From Candidatus Omnitrophota bacterium (GTDB taxonomy: Bacteria; Omnitrophota; Koll11; Aquiviventales; Aquiviventaceae), in contig JACPXS010000069.1 of NCBI GenBank assembly GCA_016196415.1, positions 1 to 6,644 of the forward strand: 6,644 bases of DNA, read 5' to 3'. The notes under the pieces were generated by a model. The model did not search any database and was not told the DNA's origin. It was given only the letters and a program-made list of their open reading frames with translations. Made by a program: the position numbers and the translations under genes. This document shows, one piece after another, positions 1 to 5,158 of the stretch; the first letter of the stretch is position 1, and each line of letters opens with the position of its first letter.

Positions 1-236
1 CACCCCGCCTCTCGGCGGGGTCGGCGACGGCCGGCCGCCAGCGCGTCAGGCATTTCGCGTCCACCCTGATGGTGGACGCTACAGGAGTGCCGCACGCCGC
101 AGGCGGAGGCCCGCTGCGCCACCCGTGGCCTACTCGTGAACTTTTCGACAGAGCAATGTCGTGGGTTAGCGTGTTGACGCGTTGGCCCGTTGGCGCGCTG
201 AACGCGCAAACGCGCGAACTCGCAAACGCGCCGACA
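1..236. other. Non-coding region downstream of purS, dense in inverted repeats
   Basis: I see no convincing gene here on either strand. The stretch holds several perfect or near-perfect inverted repeats: CCCCGCC/GGCGGGG (3-9 with 14-20, 4-nt loop), the 10-nt palindrome CGGCCGGCCG (28-37), GCGTCCACC/GGTGGACGC (57-65 with 71-79, 5-nt loop), CGCAGGCGG/CCGCTGCG with one bulged base (98-106 with 111-118), GCCAC/GTGGC (118-122 with 125-129), and the large octamer hairpin at 165-235. None is followed by a T-run on either strand, so a classical intrinsic terminator is not shown. TCAGG (46-50) can also pair with CCTGA (65-69), which competes with the 57-79 hairpin. purQ or purL would be the usual next genes after purS, but neither appears before the window edge. 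Confidence 0.6.
165..235. repeat. Octamer repeats arranged as a long inverted repeat
   Basis: The left arm (165-197) is four consecutive 8-mers of the form GTTNNCNN: GTTAGCGT, GTTGACGC, GTTGGCCC and GTTGGCGC, plus a G. After a 5-nt loop (198-202) the right arm (203-235) is the same kind of 8-mer in reverse orientation, with GCGCAAAC, GCGCGAAC, TCGCAAAC and GCGCCGAC as units. Aligning the left arm to the reverse complement of the right arm gives 24 identical positions of 33. The element begins one base after the purS stop codon, so it would lie in the 3' part of the operon message and could form a long hairpin. A role in mRNA stability or termination is inference. Confidence 0.7.
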
Positions 237-479
237 TCACGCGTTCACTTCAACACGGTACGTCTCCACGACGGGATTCGCCAAGAGCTTCTTGCACATC
301 TGCTCAACAGCCTTCTTGGCGGACGTCGTACGCGCCCCGTTGAGCTCAAGCTCGATATACTTGCCCATCCGGACGTCCTTGACGCCTTTGAAGCCGAGCG
401 ATTCCAACGCGCTCTTGACGGTCTTGCCCTGCGCGTCCAGCAACCCCGGCTTCAGGGTGATGCAGATCTTCGCCTTCAT
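237..479 (-). CDS. purS: PurS, small subunit of phosphoribosylformylglycinamidine (FGAM) synthase
   Basis: This 80-residue protein matches the PurS family in length and pattern. It opens MKAKICITLKPGLLDAQGKT, has VKSALESLGFKGVKDVRMGK near residues 22-41 and ends NPVVETYRVEV. In the three-protein form of FGAM synthase, PurS joins PurQ (glutaminase) and the short PurL (synthetase) to convert FGAR to FGAM in the cytoplasm, step 4 of IMP synthesis. The ATG follows the TGA of the upstream SPFH gene after one base, with a GAGAAG-type ribosome binding site inside the end of that gene, so translation is probably coupled. purQ and purL normally sit beside purS, but none is visible in the 236 nt that remain downstream. 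The family call is firm; partner location is unknown. Confidence 0.93.
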   Translation of the reverse strand: MKAKICITLKPGLLDAQGKTVKSALESLGFKGVKDVRMGKYIELELNGARTTSAKKAVEQMCKKLLANPVVETYRVEVNA

Positions 480-480
480 C

Positions 481-1473
481 TCACGGCTTCTTCTCCGGAA
501 ACATCCCCTTGAAGATCCCCGACACGTCCATGATGGAGGTCGACTGCTGCCCTACCGGATAGGCGTACACTTGCAATTTCGGCGGCAGCGTCTCGGCGAA
601 TTTCAACGCGACGACATTCTGGCCGCCGCCCAGCGCTTCGGCCAGCAGCTTCTTGCCTTCCGCTTCAGCCTGATACTTGGCCAGCATCCCGGCAGCTTCT
701 TGCTCCAACTTGTAGCGCTCGGCATCGGCCTCAATCTTGGCGGATTGGGCTCGGCCTTCGGCTTCCTGGATGGCCTTCAGCTTGAGCCCGCGCGACTCGG
801 CTTCTTGGCGCTTGGATTCCTCTTCCTGCGCGAGCGCGCGGTTCTTGTTGATCTCCACCTGCTGCGCCGCCAGCTTCTTCTGCTCGATGGCCCGCTCAAA
901 CTCCGGGCTGAAGCCGAAGTGACGGATCAGCGCATCGTGGATCCGGACGGCGGGATATTTGGCGATCGACTTGGCGAGCTTCTCGCGGATCGTCTGCTGA
1001 ATCTCATCGCGCACCTGCCCCTGATAGATCTGCTCAGCCGAATAGCTCCCAATCGCCAAGCGGGCCTCCGAGCGGATCTGGGGCAGCAAGACCTGATCTT
1101 CGTAGTTGGTCCCGATGTCTTGGTGGAGCTGGGGCACTTCATCCGCCTTGAGGGCGTAGATGACCGTTAGATCCACGATGACGTTTTGGCCGTCATTCGT
1201 TTTCAGCTCGAGGGTGTAGGTCTTTCCCGGCCCCTGCTCCTCCAGCGTCTGAGGGGGGTAGGCGCGGGCGGCGACCTTGTAGGTCACCATGTCGGTGATC
1301 CACCGGTTAAAAAAATGGTAGCCCACCCCCAGCGGTTTGGGATTGACCTTCCCGGCCAGCTTGTTGATCTCAACCGCGACTTCCGTGGGGTGGACGTTCA
1401 CCCATCCGAACGATACGGCAACGGCCAGCAGCAGGAGGAGTAGGAAGGACCCCCGGCGATTCGCCCCACCCAT
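481..1473 (-). CDS. SPFH/band-7 (prohibitin-like) membrane-anchored protein
   Basis: This 330-residue protein has the layout of the prohibitin branch of the SPFH superfamily. A short basic N-terminus (GANRRG) precedes one hydrophobic segment at residues 10-24. An SPFH domain covers about 25-190, with VNVHPTEVAVEINKLAGKV and the LKTNDGQNVIVDLTVIYAL strand pair. A long charged coiled coil rich in E, K, Q and A spans about 193-275, followed by a conserved C-terminal stretch (ALKFAETLPPKLQVYAYP). Such proteins form large oligomeric rings or domes on membranes and are linked to membrane-protein quality control, often with FtsH. The N-terminal anchor suggests most of it faces the periplasm. The ATG at 1473 has a G-rich ribosome site (GGGGG) just upstream and begins 18 nt after purC. 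It sits between purC and purS, an unusual place with no metabolic explanation; partner and function are not shown by the sequence. Confidence 0.85.
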   Translation of the reverse strand: MGGANRRGSFLLLLLLAVAVSFGWVNVHPTEVAVEINKLAGKVNPKPLGVGYHFFNRWITDMVTYKVAARAYPPQTLEEQGPGKTYTLELKTNDGQNVIVDLTVIYALKADEVPQLHQDIGTNYEDQVLLPQIRSEARLAIGSYSAEQIYQGQVRDEIQQTIREKLAKSIAKYPAVRIHDALIRHFGFSPEFERAIEQKKLAAQQVEINKNRALAQEEESKRQEAESRGLKLKAIQEAEGRAQSAKIEADAERYKLEQEAAGMLAKYQAEAEGKKLLAEALGGGQNVVALKFAETLPPKLQVYAYPVGQQSTSIMDVSGIFKGMFPEKKP

Positions 1474-1491
1474 CCCGCCCCCTGACTGAGC

Positions 1492-2331
1492 TCATCTCGC
1501 TCCGGCATCGGCCCCCTCCTGTATGATTCGCGGCTGCGATCCCAGGACGCGACGCAGCACTTCCTGGTAGGCTTCCTCGACGCTGCCCAGATCCCGTCGA
1601 AACCGATCTTTGTCGAGCTTCCTCCGGCTGCCGTGCTCCCACAGCCGCATCGTATCCGGCGAGATCTCATCGCCGAGGAGGATCGTCGTGGAGGTCGCCT
1701 CGTCCTGCGGCCTCGGCATGTCCGGCGCCGACTCCCGCTGCTTGGCGTTGCCAAGCAACGCCGCGGGGACGCCTTGGCGTTGGCAGCGGCCAAACTCCAG
1801 CTTGAAATCGACCAGATCGATCTGGCGCTGATGAAAGAAGGCTTGCAGCGCCTCATTGACCTTCAGCGACTGCGCTCGAATGTGGGCCAGTTCGGACGCC
1901 GTGGCCCAACCCATCGCCAGGATGTGGTCGTCGTTGATGAGCGGATCATTCAGCGCGTCGCTTTTATAGTGCCACTCGAAGACGGGCTGTTGCAGGATCA
2001 TGCCCTCGTCGATCCCGAGGAGCTTGGCCATCCCACCCGCTGTGATGTTGCGAACCGTCACTTCCAAGGGGACAATCTGCAAGCGTTTCACCAGCATGGA
2101 GCGATCATCGAGCTGCCGCACGAAGTGCGTTGCCACGCCCTGGCGCTCCAGATAGACAAACAGCGCCGAGGAGATGCGGTTGTTGCACACCCCCTTGTCC
2201 AGAATCGTCCCGCGCTTCTGCGCATTGAAGGCGGTGGCGTCATCCTTGAAGTACTGGATGACCAGCGCGGGGTCATCCGTCGCATAGAGGATTTTGGCTT
2301 TCCCTTCGTACAGTGTTTCCCCTTGTGTCAT
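1492..2331 (-). CDS. purC: PurC, phosphoribosylaminoimidazole-succinocarboxamide (SAICAR) synthase, with an extra loop
   Basis: PurC condenses CAIR with aspartate, using ATP, to make SAICAR in de novo purine synthesis. Family motifs run in order: YEGKAKILY (8-16), DDATAFNAQKRG (30-41), NRISSALF (51-58), signature 1 in IVPLEVTVRNITAGG (86-100), signature 2 LVDFKLEFG (173-181), and LLGDEISPDTMRLW (218-231), followed by KDRFRRDLGS. All active-site blocks look intact. At 279 residues it is longer than the usual 235-245. The excess lies between EFG (181) and ILLGDE (217-222), where relatives have about 5-7 residues and this protein has about 35. That hydrophilic insert overlaps a palindromic DNA block (1735-1789). 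The ATG overlaps the stop of the upstream lipoprotein gene (ATGA), and CGAGG about 7 nt upstream can serve as ribosome site. Product is very likely functional, since the insert falls in a turn between two strands. Confidence 0.95.
   Translation of the reverse strand: MTQGETLYEGKAKILYATDDPALVIQYFKDDATAFNAQKRGTILDKGVCNNRISSALFVYLERQGVATHFVRQLDDRSMLVKRLQIVPLEVTVRNITAGGMAKLLGIDEGMILQQPVFEWHYKSDALNDPLINDDHILAMGWATASELAHIRAQSLKVNEALQAFFHQRQIDLVDFKLEFGRCQRQGVPAALLGNAKQRESAPDMPRPQDEATSTTILLGDEISPDTMRLWEHGSRRKLDKDRFRRDLGSVEEAYQEVLRRVLGSQPRIIQEGADAGAR
1735..1789. repeat. Palindromic element inside purC
   Basis: Nested inverted repeats fill this block. The outer arms are CCGCTGC (1735-1741) and GCAGCGG (1783-1789). 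Inside, GCTTGGC/GCCAAGC (1740-1746 with 1750-1756) is a 3-nt-loop hairpin, GGCGTTG (1744-1750) can pair with CAACGCC (1756-1762), and CAACGCC can instead pair with a second GGCGTTG (1776-1782) that continues directly into the outer stem. ACGCC/GGCGT (1769-1780) is a further small palindrome, and TTGGCGTTG occurs twice (1742-1750, 1774-1782). The block encodes PurC residues 181-199, the first half of the extra segment that PurC relatives lack. This links the protein insertion to insertion of a palindromic DNA element; homologous copies elsewhere in the genome cannot be seen from here. Confidence 0.6.
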
Positions 2332-2984
2332 GGTGTGGCCTCGCGCGGTGTTGGCCGCCGGCTCTCCTGCTCGGTCCGACTCGCGCCGTCCAACGCATCG
2401 TCCCGGGCCGCGTCACGCGACGCCTGGGGGGACGAACCCGGTGGTTCCTGGGTTGAAGGAGCTCCTGGGGGCTGCGTGGAGGCGGGCGCTGGCGAAGCGG
2501 GTGCTGCCGGCTGGGCGGTCGGCGTGACGACAACCGGCGGGGTCGCGATCTCCGGCGGCACCGGCGCAGGGGGGATGGTTTCCCGCATCAGGGTGTAGGA
2601 CCAACTCCTCCGATCGCGAATCGGAACCGGCAGCAGCTCCATCGCCAAATCAAGCGGGATCCAGAGGTAGATGGGCGCGCGCAGCTGCTTGCGGTCCTCC
2701 ACCCGTTCGAAGCCTTCCTTGCGCAGCGTGATGCGGTGCCAGCCGTACCAGAGGAAATCGTAGGTGACGGGGCTGGTGCCCTTCAACTGGTCATTCATAT
2801 ACACGAGCGCCCCCGAGGGTTCGGTCTTGATCGTCAGCGACCGGTAAATACAGCCTGTCGTGAGCAGTAGAAGCGCCGGACCCAGTAGGCAGTAGGCAGT
2901 CGGCGGTCGGCAGCGGAGCCTCTCCCATGCCAGGGGTGCCGCGTTCTCAGTTGCCATCCTATCCTCTGCCTTCTGGCTCTTCAT
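2328..2984 (-). CDS. PEGA-domain lipoprotein with a proline/alanine-rich tail
   Basis: From the ATG at 2984 the protein has 218 residues. This start is chosen because it overlaps the purB stop as ATGA and has a G-rich site (GGTGGGGG) just upstream; ATG at 2957 (residue 10) is an alternative. Hydrophobic residues 32-43 lead into a lipobox LTTGC with Cys45 as the predicted lipidation site. A PEGA domain follows at about 49-93 (SLTIKTEPSGALVYMND, then GTSPVTYDFLWYGWHRITLR), then LRAPIYLWIPLDL and a second conserved block to about 135. Residues 137-190 are a low-complexity Pro/Ala/Thr tail, and the end is charged. PEGA domains are common in surface-layer or envelope proteins; a specific role is unknown. 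The signal peptide's n-region is unusually long and is written partly by heptamer repeats, so the true start or processing could differ. Confidence 0.8.
   Translation of the reverse strand: MKSQKAEDRMATENAAPLAWERLRCRPPTAYCLLGPALLLLTTGCIYRSLTIKTEPSGALVYMNDQLKGTSPVTYDFLWYGWHRITLRKEGFERVEDRKQLRAPIYLWIPLDLAMELLPVPIRDRRSWSYTLMRETIPPAPVPPEIATPPVVVTPTAQPAAPASPAPASTQPPGAPSTQEPPGSSPQASRDAARDDALDGASRTEQESRRPTPREATP
2884..2918. repeat. Heptamer tandem repeats inside the lipoprotein signal-peptide coding region
   Basis: Plus-strand units are AGTAGGC (2884-2890), AGTAGGC (2891-2897), AGTCGGC (2898-2904) and GGTCGGC (2905-2911), with a decayed fifth unit AGCGGAG (2912-2918). They encode residues 25-34 (CRPPTAYCLL) of the lipoprotein. 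A second, more degenerate 7-nt rhythm appears on the minus strand at 2984-2955 (AGAAGGC, AGAGGAT, AGGATGG), covering the start codon region. Heptanucleotide tandem repeats resemble in type the STRR sequences known from cyanobacteria, which are usually intergenic. Their presence here suggests the intergenic spacer between purB and the lipoprotein has been absorbed into the reading frame. Confidence 0.65.
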
Positions 2985-4273
2985 AGCCCCACCCGTTTGA
3001 AGAGCTGATTGACGTGCGCCAGGTGCGCACGCGGATCGACGCAGCGACGGAGCGCCTCCGGAGAAAGATGGCTCCGAATGCCCGGATCGCGCAGCAATAC
3101 CTCGGTGAACTGGCTCCCATTGCGCCACGCCGCAAGCGCGCAGCGCTGCACCAGTTCATAGGCCTGCGTGCGCGTCAGCCCGCGGCGCATGAGCGCCAGC
3201 AACACCTGCCCAGAATAGACGACGCCGCGCGTGCTATCCAGATTGGCGCGCATCCGGTCCGGATGGACGACCAGCCCCCGGATCACCTCCGTCATGGCGT
3301 GGATCATGTAGTCCAGTGCGATGGTGGCATCCGGCAACACCACCCGTTCCACCGACGAATGGCTGATGTCCCGTTCATGCCACAGCGCGATGTTTTCCAT
3401 CGCCGCGACCGCGTAGCCGCGCAGGAGGCGGCTCATCCCCGTAATGCGCTCACACGTAATCGGGTTCTTCTTATGCGGCATCGCCGAGGAGCCCTTCTGC
3501 CCCTCACCGAAGGGCTCTTCCACCTCTCGGACTTCGGTGCGCTGGAGGTGCCGGATCTCTGTGGCGAGCCGCTCCAGGCTTCCGCCGATGAGCGCCAGCG
3601 TCGCCACGTAGCCGGCGTGGAGATCCCGCTGGATGATTTGGGTCGAGATGGGGGCGGGGCGCAAGGAGAGTGCTCGGCAGACGTACCGCTCCACCTCGGG
3701 ATCGACATTCGCGAAGGTCCCGACCGCGCCGGAGATTTTCCCGACGCTGAGGTCCTCGCGCGCGCCGCTCAGGCGTTTGAGATGCCGGCCAAACTCATCG
3801 TAAAACGTCGCGAGTTTTAAGCCCAGGGTGGTCGGCTCGGCATGCACCCCGTGGGTGCGGCCGATCATCACCGTCACTTTATGCCGACGCGCTTGCACAG
3901 CGATCGCCGATCGCAGCGCGTGCAGGCCCGTCAGGAGGCCATCGGTGGCCTCCTGGAGGAGGACGGCCAGCGAGGTATCGAGGATGTCGCTCGACGTCAA
4001 TCCGAAGTGGAGGTAACGCCCGTAGGGCCCGATGCGCTCTTCGAGGTGCTCAATAAAGGCGATGACGTCGTGACGCGTGCGCGCTTCGCGTTGTTGGATC
4101 TTCGCGGCTTGGACGCGGGCCCTCCGGCGAATGGCCGCCACCGCCTGGCGCGGCACCAGCCCCTGCTTCGCCTGGGCCTCGAGCACCAGCAGCTCGACCT
4201 TGAGCATCACCTGAAGCCGGTGGGCGTCGCTCCAGACGGCACCCATGGCGGGGAGGGTATACCGACCGATCAT
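2981..4273 (-). CDS. purB: PurB, adenylosuccinate lyase
   Basis: PurB is a cytoplasmic homotetrameric lyase of the fumarase/aspartase superfamily. It removes fumarate from SAICAR (giving AICAR) and from adenylosuccinate (giving AMP), so it acts directly after PurC. At 430 residues it matches the Bacillus-type enzyme. The N-terminus MIGRYTLPAMGAVWSD is typical and fixes the start. Visible motifs: RHDV (67-70), HFGLTSSDILDT (89-100), GRTHGVHAEP (138-147) with the catalytic His141, and the superfamily signature GSSAMPHKKNP (261-271) on the mobile loop with the catalytic serine. ENIALWHERDISHSSVER (293-310) is also conserved. All catalytic elements appear intact. It is the first gene of the unit, about 143 nt after the predicted transcription start, with an AGGCGG-like ribosome site about 9 nt before ATG. 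Its TGA overlaps the ATG of the lipoprotein gene. Confidence 0.96.
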   Translation of the reverse strand: MIGRYTLPAMGAVWSDAHRLQVMLKVELLVLEAQAKQGLVPRQAVAAIRRRARVQAAKIQQREARTRHDVIAFIEHLEERIGPYGRYLHFGLTSSDILDTSLAVLLQEATDGLLTGLHALRSAIAVQARRHKVTVMIGRTHGVHAEPTTLGLKLATFYDEFGRHLKRLSGAREDLSVGKISGAVGTFANVDPEVERYVCRALSLRPAPISTQIIQRDLHAGYVATLALIGGSLERLATEIRHLQRTEVREVEEPFGEGQKGSSAMPHKKNPITCERITGMSRLLRGYAVAAMENIALWHERDISHSSVERVVLPDATIALDYMIHAMTEVIRGLVVHPDRMRANLDSTRGVVYSGQVLLALMRRGLTRTQAYELVQRCALAAWRNGSQFTEVLLRDPGIRSHLSPEALRRCVDPRAHLAHVNQLFKRVGL

Positions 4274-4417
4274 CGCTGCATCCGCCTGAGCCGTACGTGC
4301 GTCGTGCAGAGTCCTTCGTCTCCGAATCGGAGCGGGCAGATGGCAGCGTCGCGTCTTCCGGTAGGCAGTTGGTCAGCAAACACCGACGTGTGGCGCACAG
4401 GGGTGCCTTCCTAACAG
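4274..4417 (-). promoter_or_regulatory. Long 5' leader of the purB operon
   Basis: About 143 nt separate the predicted transcription start (near 4417) from the purB ATG. I checked it for known purine-linked riboswitches (ZTP, PRPP/ykkC-type, purine) and recognise none. It can form small hairpins, the clearest being CTCCG/CGGAG with a 3-nt loop (4320-4332) and ACAC/GTGT (4380-4391). There is no T-run that would make an attenuator. It may be simply a spacer. Confidence 0.35.
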
Positions 4418-4423
4418 CACGTC

Positions 4424-4452
4424 ATTGTAGCATACGCGCCGAGGACTGTCAA
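4424..4452 (-). promoter_or_regulatory. Sigma-70 promoter for the purB-led operon
   Basis: Read on the minus strand: -35 TTGACA (4452-4447) matches consensus 6/6, then a 17-nt spacer, then -10 TACAAT (4429-4424), 5/6 to consensus. TGC directly precedes the -10, giving an extended -10 (TGN). The predicted start is near 4417. The quality of this match, and an AT-rich island just upstream in a GC-rich window, make this the best-supported regulatory site here. It should drive purB through purS. Confidence 0.82.
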
Positions 4453-4458
4453 AAGCCC

Positions 4459-4487
4459 TGTAACTCGTTGTCTTATTATTTGTTACA
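4459..4487. promoter_or_regulatory. Inverted repeat upstream of the purB promoter, possible operator
   Basis: TGTAAC (4459-4464) and GTTACA (4482-4487) form a perfect 6-nt dyad with a 17-nt, AT-rich spacer, ending seven bases upstream of the -35. The half-site centres are 23 bp apart, about two helical turns, as expected for a dimeric regulator. It is not a PurBox (the B. subtilis PurR site) nor an E. coli PurR site that I recognise. Alternatively the AT-rich tract is merely an UP-like element or the decayed end of the upstream gene's transcript. Confidence 0.35.
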
Positions 4488-4501
4488 ACACCACACGACG
4501 T

Positions 4502-5125
4502 TCAGAAGCGCTGCGAGTGAGCCCGTTTGATGAGGTAGCCGGACGGCGTCACGTAGATCTCCTGGGTGATGCCCGGGTCCACAGACACGTAGGCGGAGGA
4601 TCCATAGACCGCCTCGATAAACGGCAGGGACGGCGCCACCCAATACAACCCCTCCCACAGTCGATCAACGCCCGGCTCAAGCGCATAGATGGCCGGCGCC
4701 TGAAGCCGCTGGCGCTCAAGGGAGGAGAACTGTCCACTGATCCGCATCGGCTTGTGGTAGCTCTTCAGCCCCAACATGGTCAGCCACGGATGCCACTTGA
4801 TGATGCCCCCGCTCACCACCCACTGATCGCCGCGCAACAGGATGCGCTGAGGCGCAAGCGGCGTTGCGTGGAGCCCCACGGGCAGAGGCCGTGGCACCTC
4901 TCCCGACGCCCGCCCCTCGCGTTCGCTCGGGATCGCTCGGCCAAGATCCCGAGGCCGGAGGCCGAGGGATGGGGCGGAATCCTGAGTCCCTCGACTGCGC
5001 TCGGGACTCAGCCCTGCCTCGTACCGAGTGCCGTACTCGACACGAGGTGAGCGCAAGTCGAAGGGCTGAGCGAGCCCACGACCAGAGGCCGTGGTGCGAG
5101 TCGAAGGATCGACGGCTGACGGCAT
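4502..5125 (-). CDS. C-terminal part of a disrupted small two-TM membrane protein, carrying a repeat-derived N-terminus
   Basis: The conserved domain begins near residue 92: LLRGDQWVVSGGIIKWHPWL (96-115), SYHKPMRISGQ (122-132), ERQR, IYALEP and LPFIEAVYGSSAYV (167-180), ending near a YVTPSGYLIKR strand. I associate this pattern with small two-TM proteins of gammaproteobacteria and others that are sometimes auto-labelled multidrug efflux; that label has no support in the sequence. The expected N-terminal half (two TM helices) is found upstream at 5410-5159 in the same frame, separated by one TAG. Residues about 9-85 are translated palindromic repeat DNA (4871-5100) and look non-native: rich in R, S, P and G, without a domain. 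The ATG at 5125 is only the first Met after the stop and has no clear ribosome site, so an independent protein is doubtful. Likely a pseudogene half, or part of a read-through product. Confidence 0.55.
   Translation of the reverse strand: MPSAVDPSTRTTASGRGLAQPFDLRSPRVEYGTRYEAGLSPERSRGTQDSAPSLGLRPRDLGRAIPSEREGRASGEVPRPLPVGLHATPLAPQRILLRGDQWVVSGGIIKWHPWLTMLGLKSYHKPMRISGQFSSLERQRLQAPAIYALEPGVDRLWEGLYWVAPSLPFIEAVYGSSAYVSVDPGITQEIYVTPSGYLIKRAHSQRF
4871..5100. repeat. Cluster of nested palindromes bounded by direct repeats, inserted in a gene
   Basis: The edges carry two related copies: GAGCCCCACGGGCAGAGG plus CCGTGG (4871-4894), and a 23-nt version with one deletion and two changes (5072-5094). 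Between them lie three inverted-repeat units. First, CTCGGGATC/GATCCCGAG (4926-4934 with 4945-4953), flanked by CGCCCC/GGGGCG (4911-4976). Second, CTGAGTCCC/GGGACTCAG (4982-4990 with 5003-5011). Third, a nested hairpin with CTCAGCCC (5007-5014)/GGGCTGAG (5063-5070), CCTCGT (5017-5022)/ACGAGG (5042-5047) and CGAGT/ACTCG (5025-5029 with 5035-5039). The second and third units share CTCAG, so their stems exclude each other. No transposase is present, so any movement would have to be in trans. The minus-strand frame of the host gene stays open through the whole cluster. Confidence 0.7.
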
Positions 5126-5158
5126 GGCGTGCGGACTGGAGGCCTCTGGAAGAAGCGT

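Noticed and set aside
3..20. Intrinsic terminator from the CCCCGCC/GGCGGGG hairpin
   Set aside because: No T-run follows on either visible side; on the minus strand the downstream sequence lies outside the window.
165..235. Integron attC site
   Set aside because: The arms begin GTT and end in AAC-like units, but they do not fit GTTRRRY and RYYYAAC, and there is no integrase or cassette structure.
292..1170. Long plus-strand reading frame (292 codons) opposite the SPFH and purS genes
   Set aside because: It is antisense to two well-supported genes, its product is a mirror-like L/R/D-rich sequence with no domain, and GC-rich codon bias easily creates such frames.
1633..2598. Long plus-strand reading frame (321 codons) opposite purC and the lipoprotein
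   Set aside because: Antisense to genes with clear family motifs; the predicted product ends in low-complexity Gly/Ala that is just the complement of the lipoprotein's Pro/Ala tail.
3014..3820. Plus-strand reading frame (268 codons) opposite purB
   Set aside because: Antisense to purB with its complete catalytic motifs; composition is R/H/D-rich without recognisable domains.
4281..4295. ZTP riboswitch-like CCGCCTGAGC string
   Set aside because: It is on the plus strand, opposite to the operon, departs from the conserved CCGCCUGGGCA core, and the rest of the pfl motif is missing.
4871..5100. CRISPR array or complete insertion sequence
   Set aside because: Only two direct copies about 200 nt apart, no regular spacers, and no transposase frame within or beside the element.
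4502..5125. Multidrug efflux pump annotation
   Set aside because: The protein is far too small and lacks any transporter fold; such a label on this family is an annotation artefact as far as the sequence shows.
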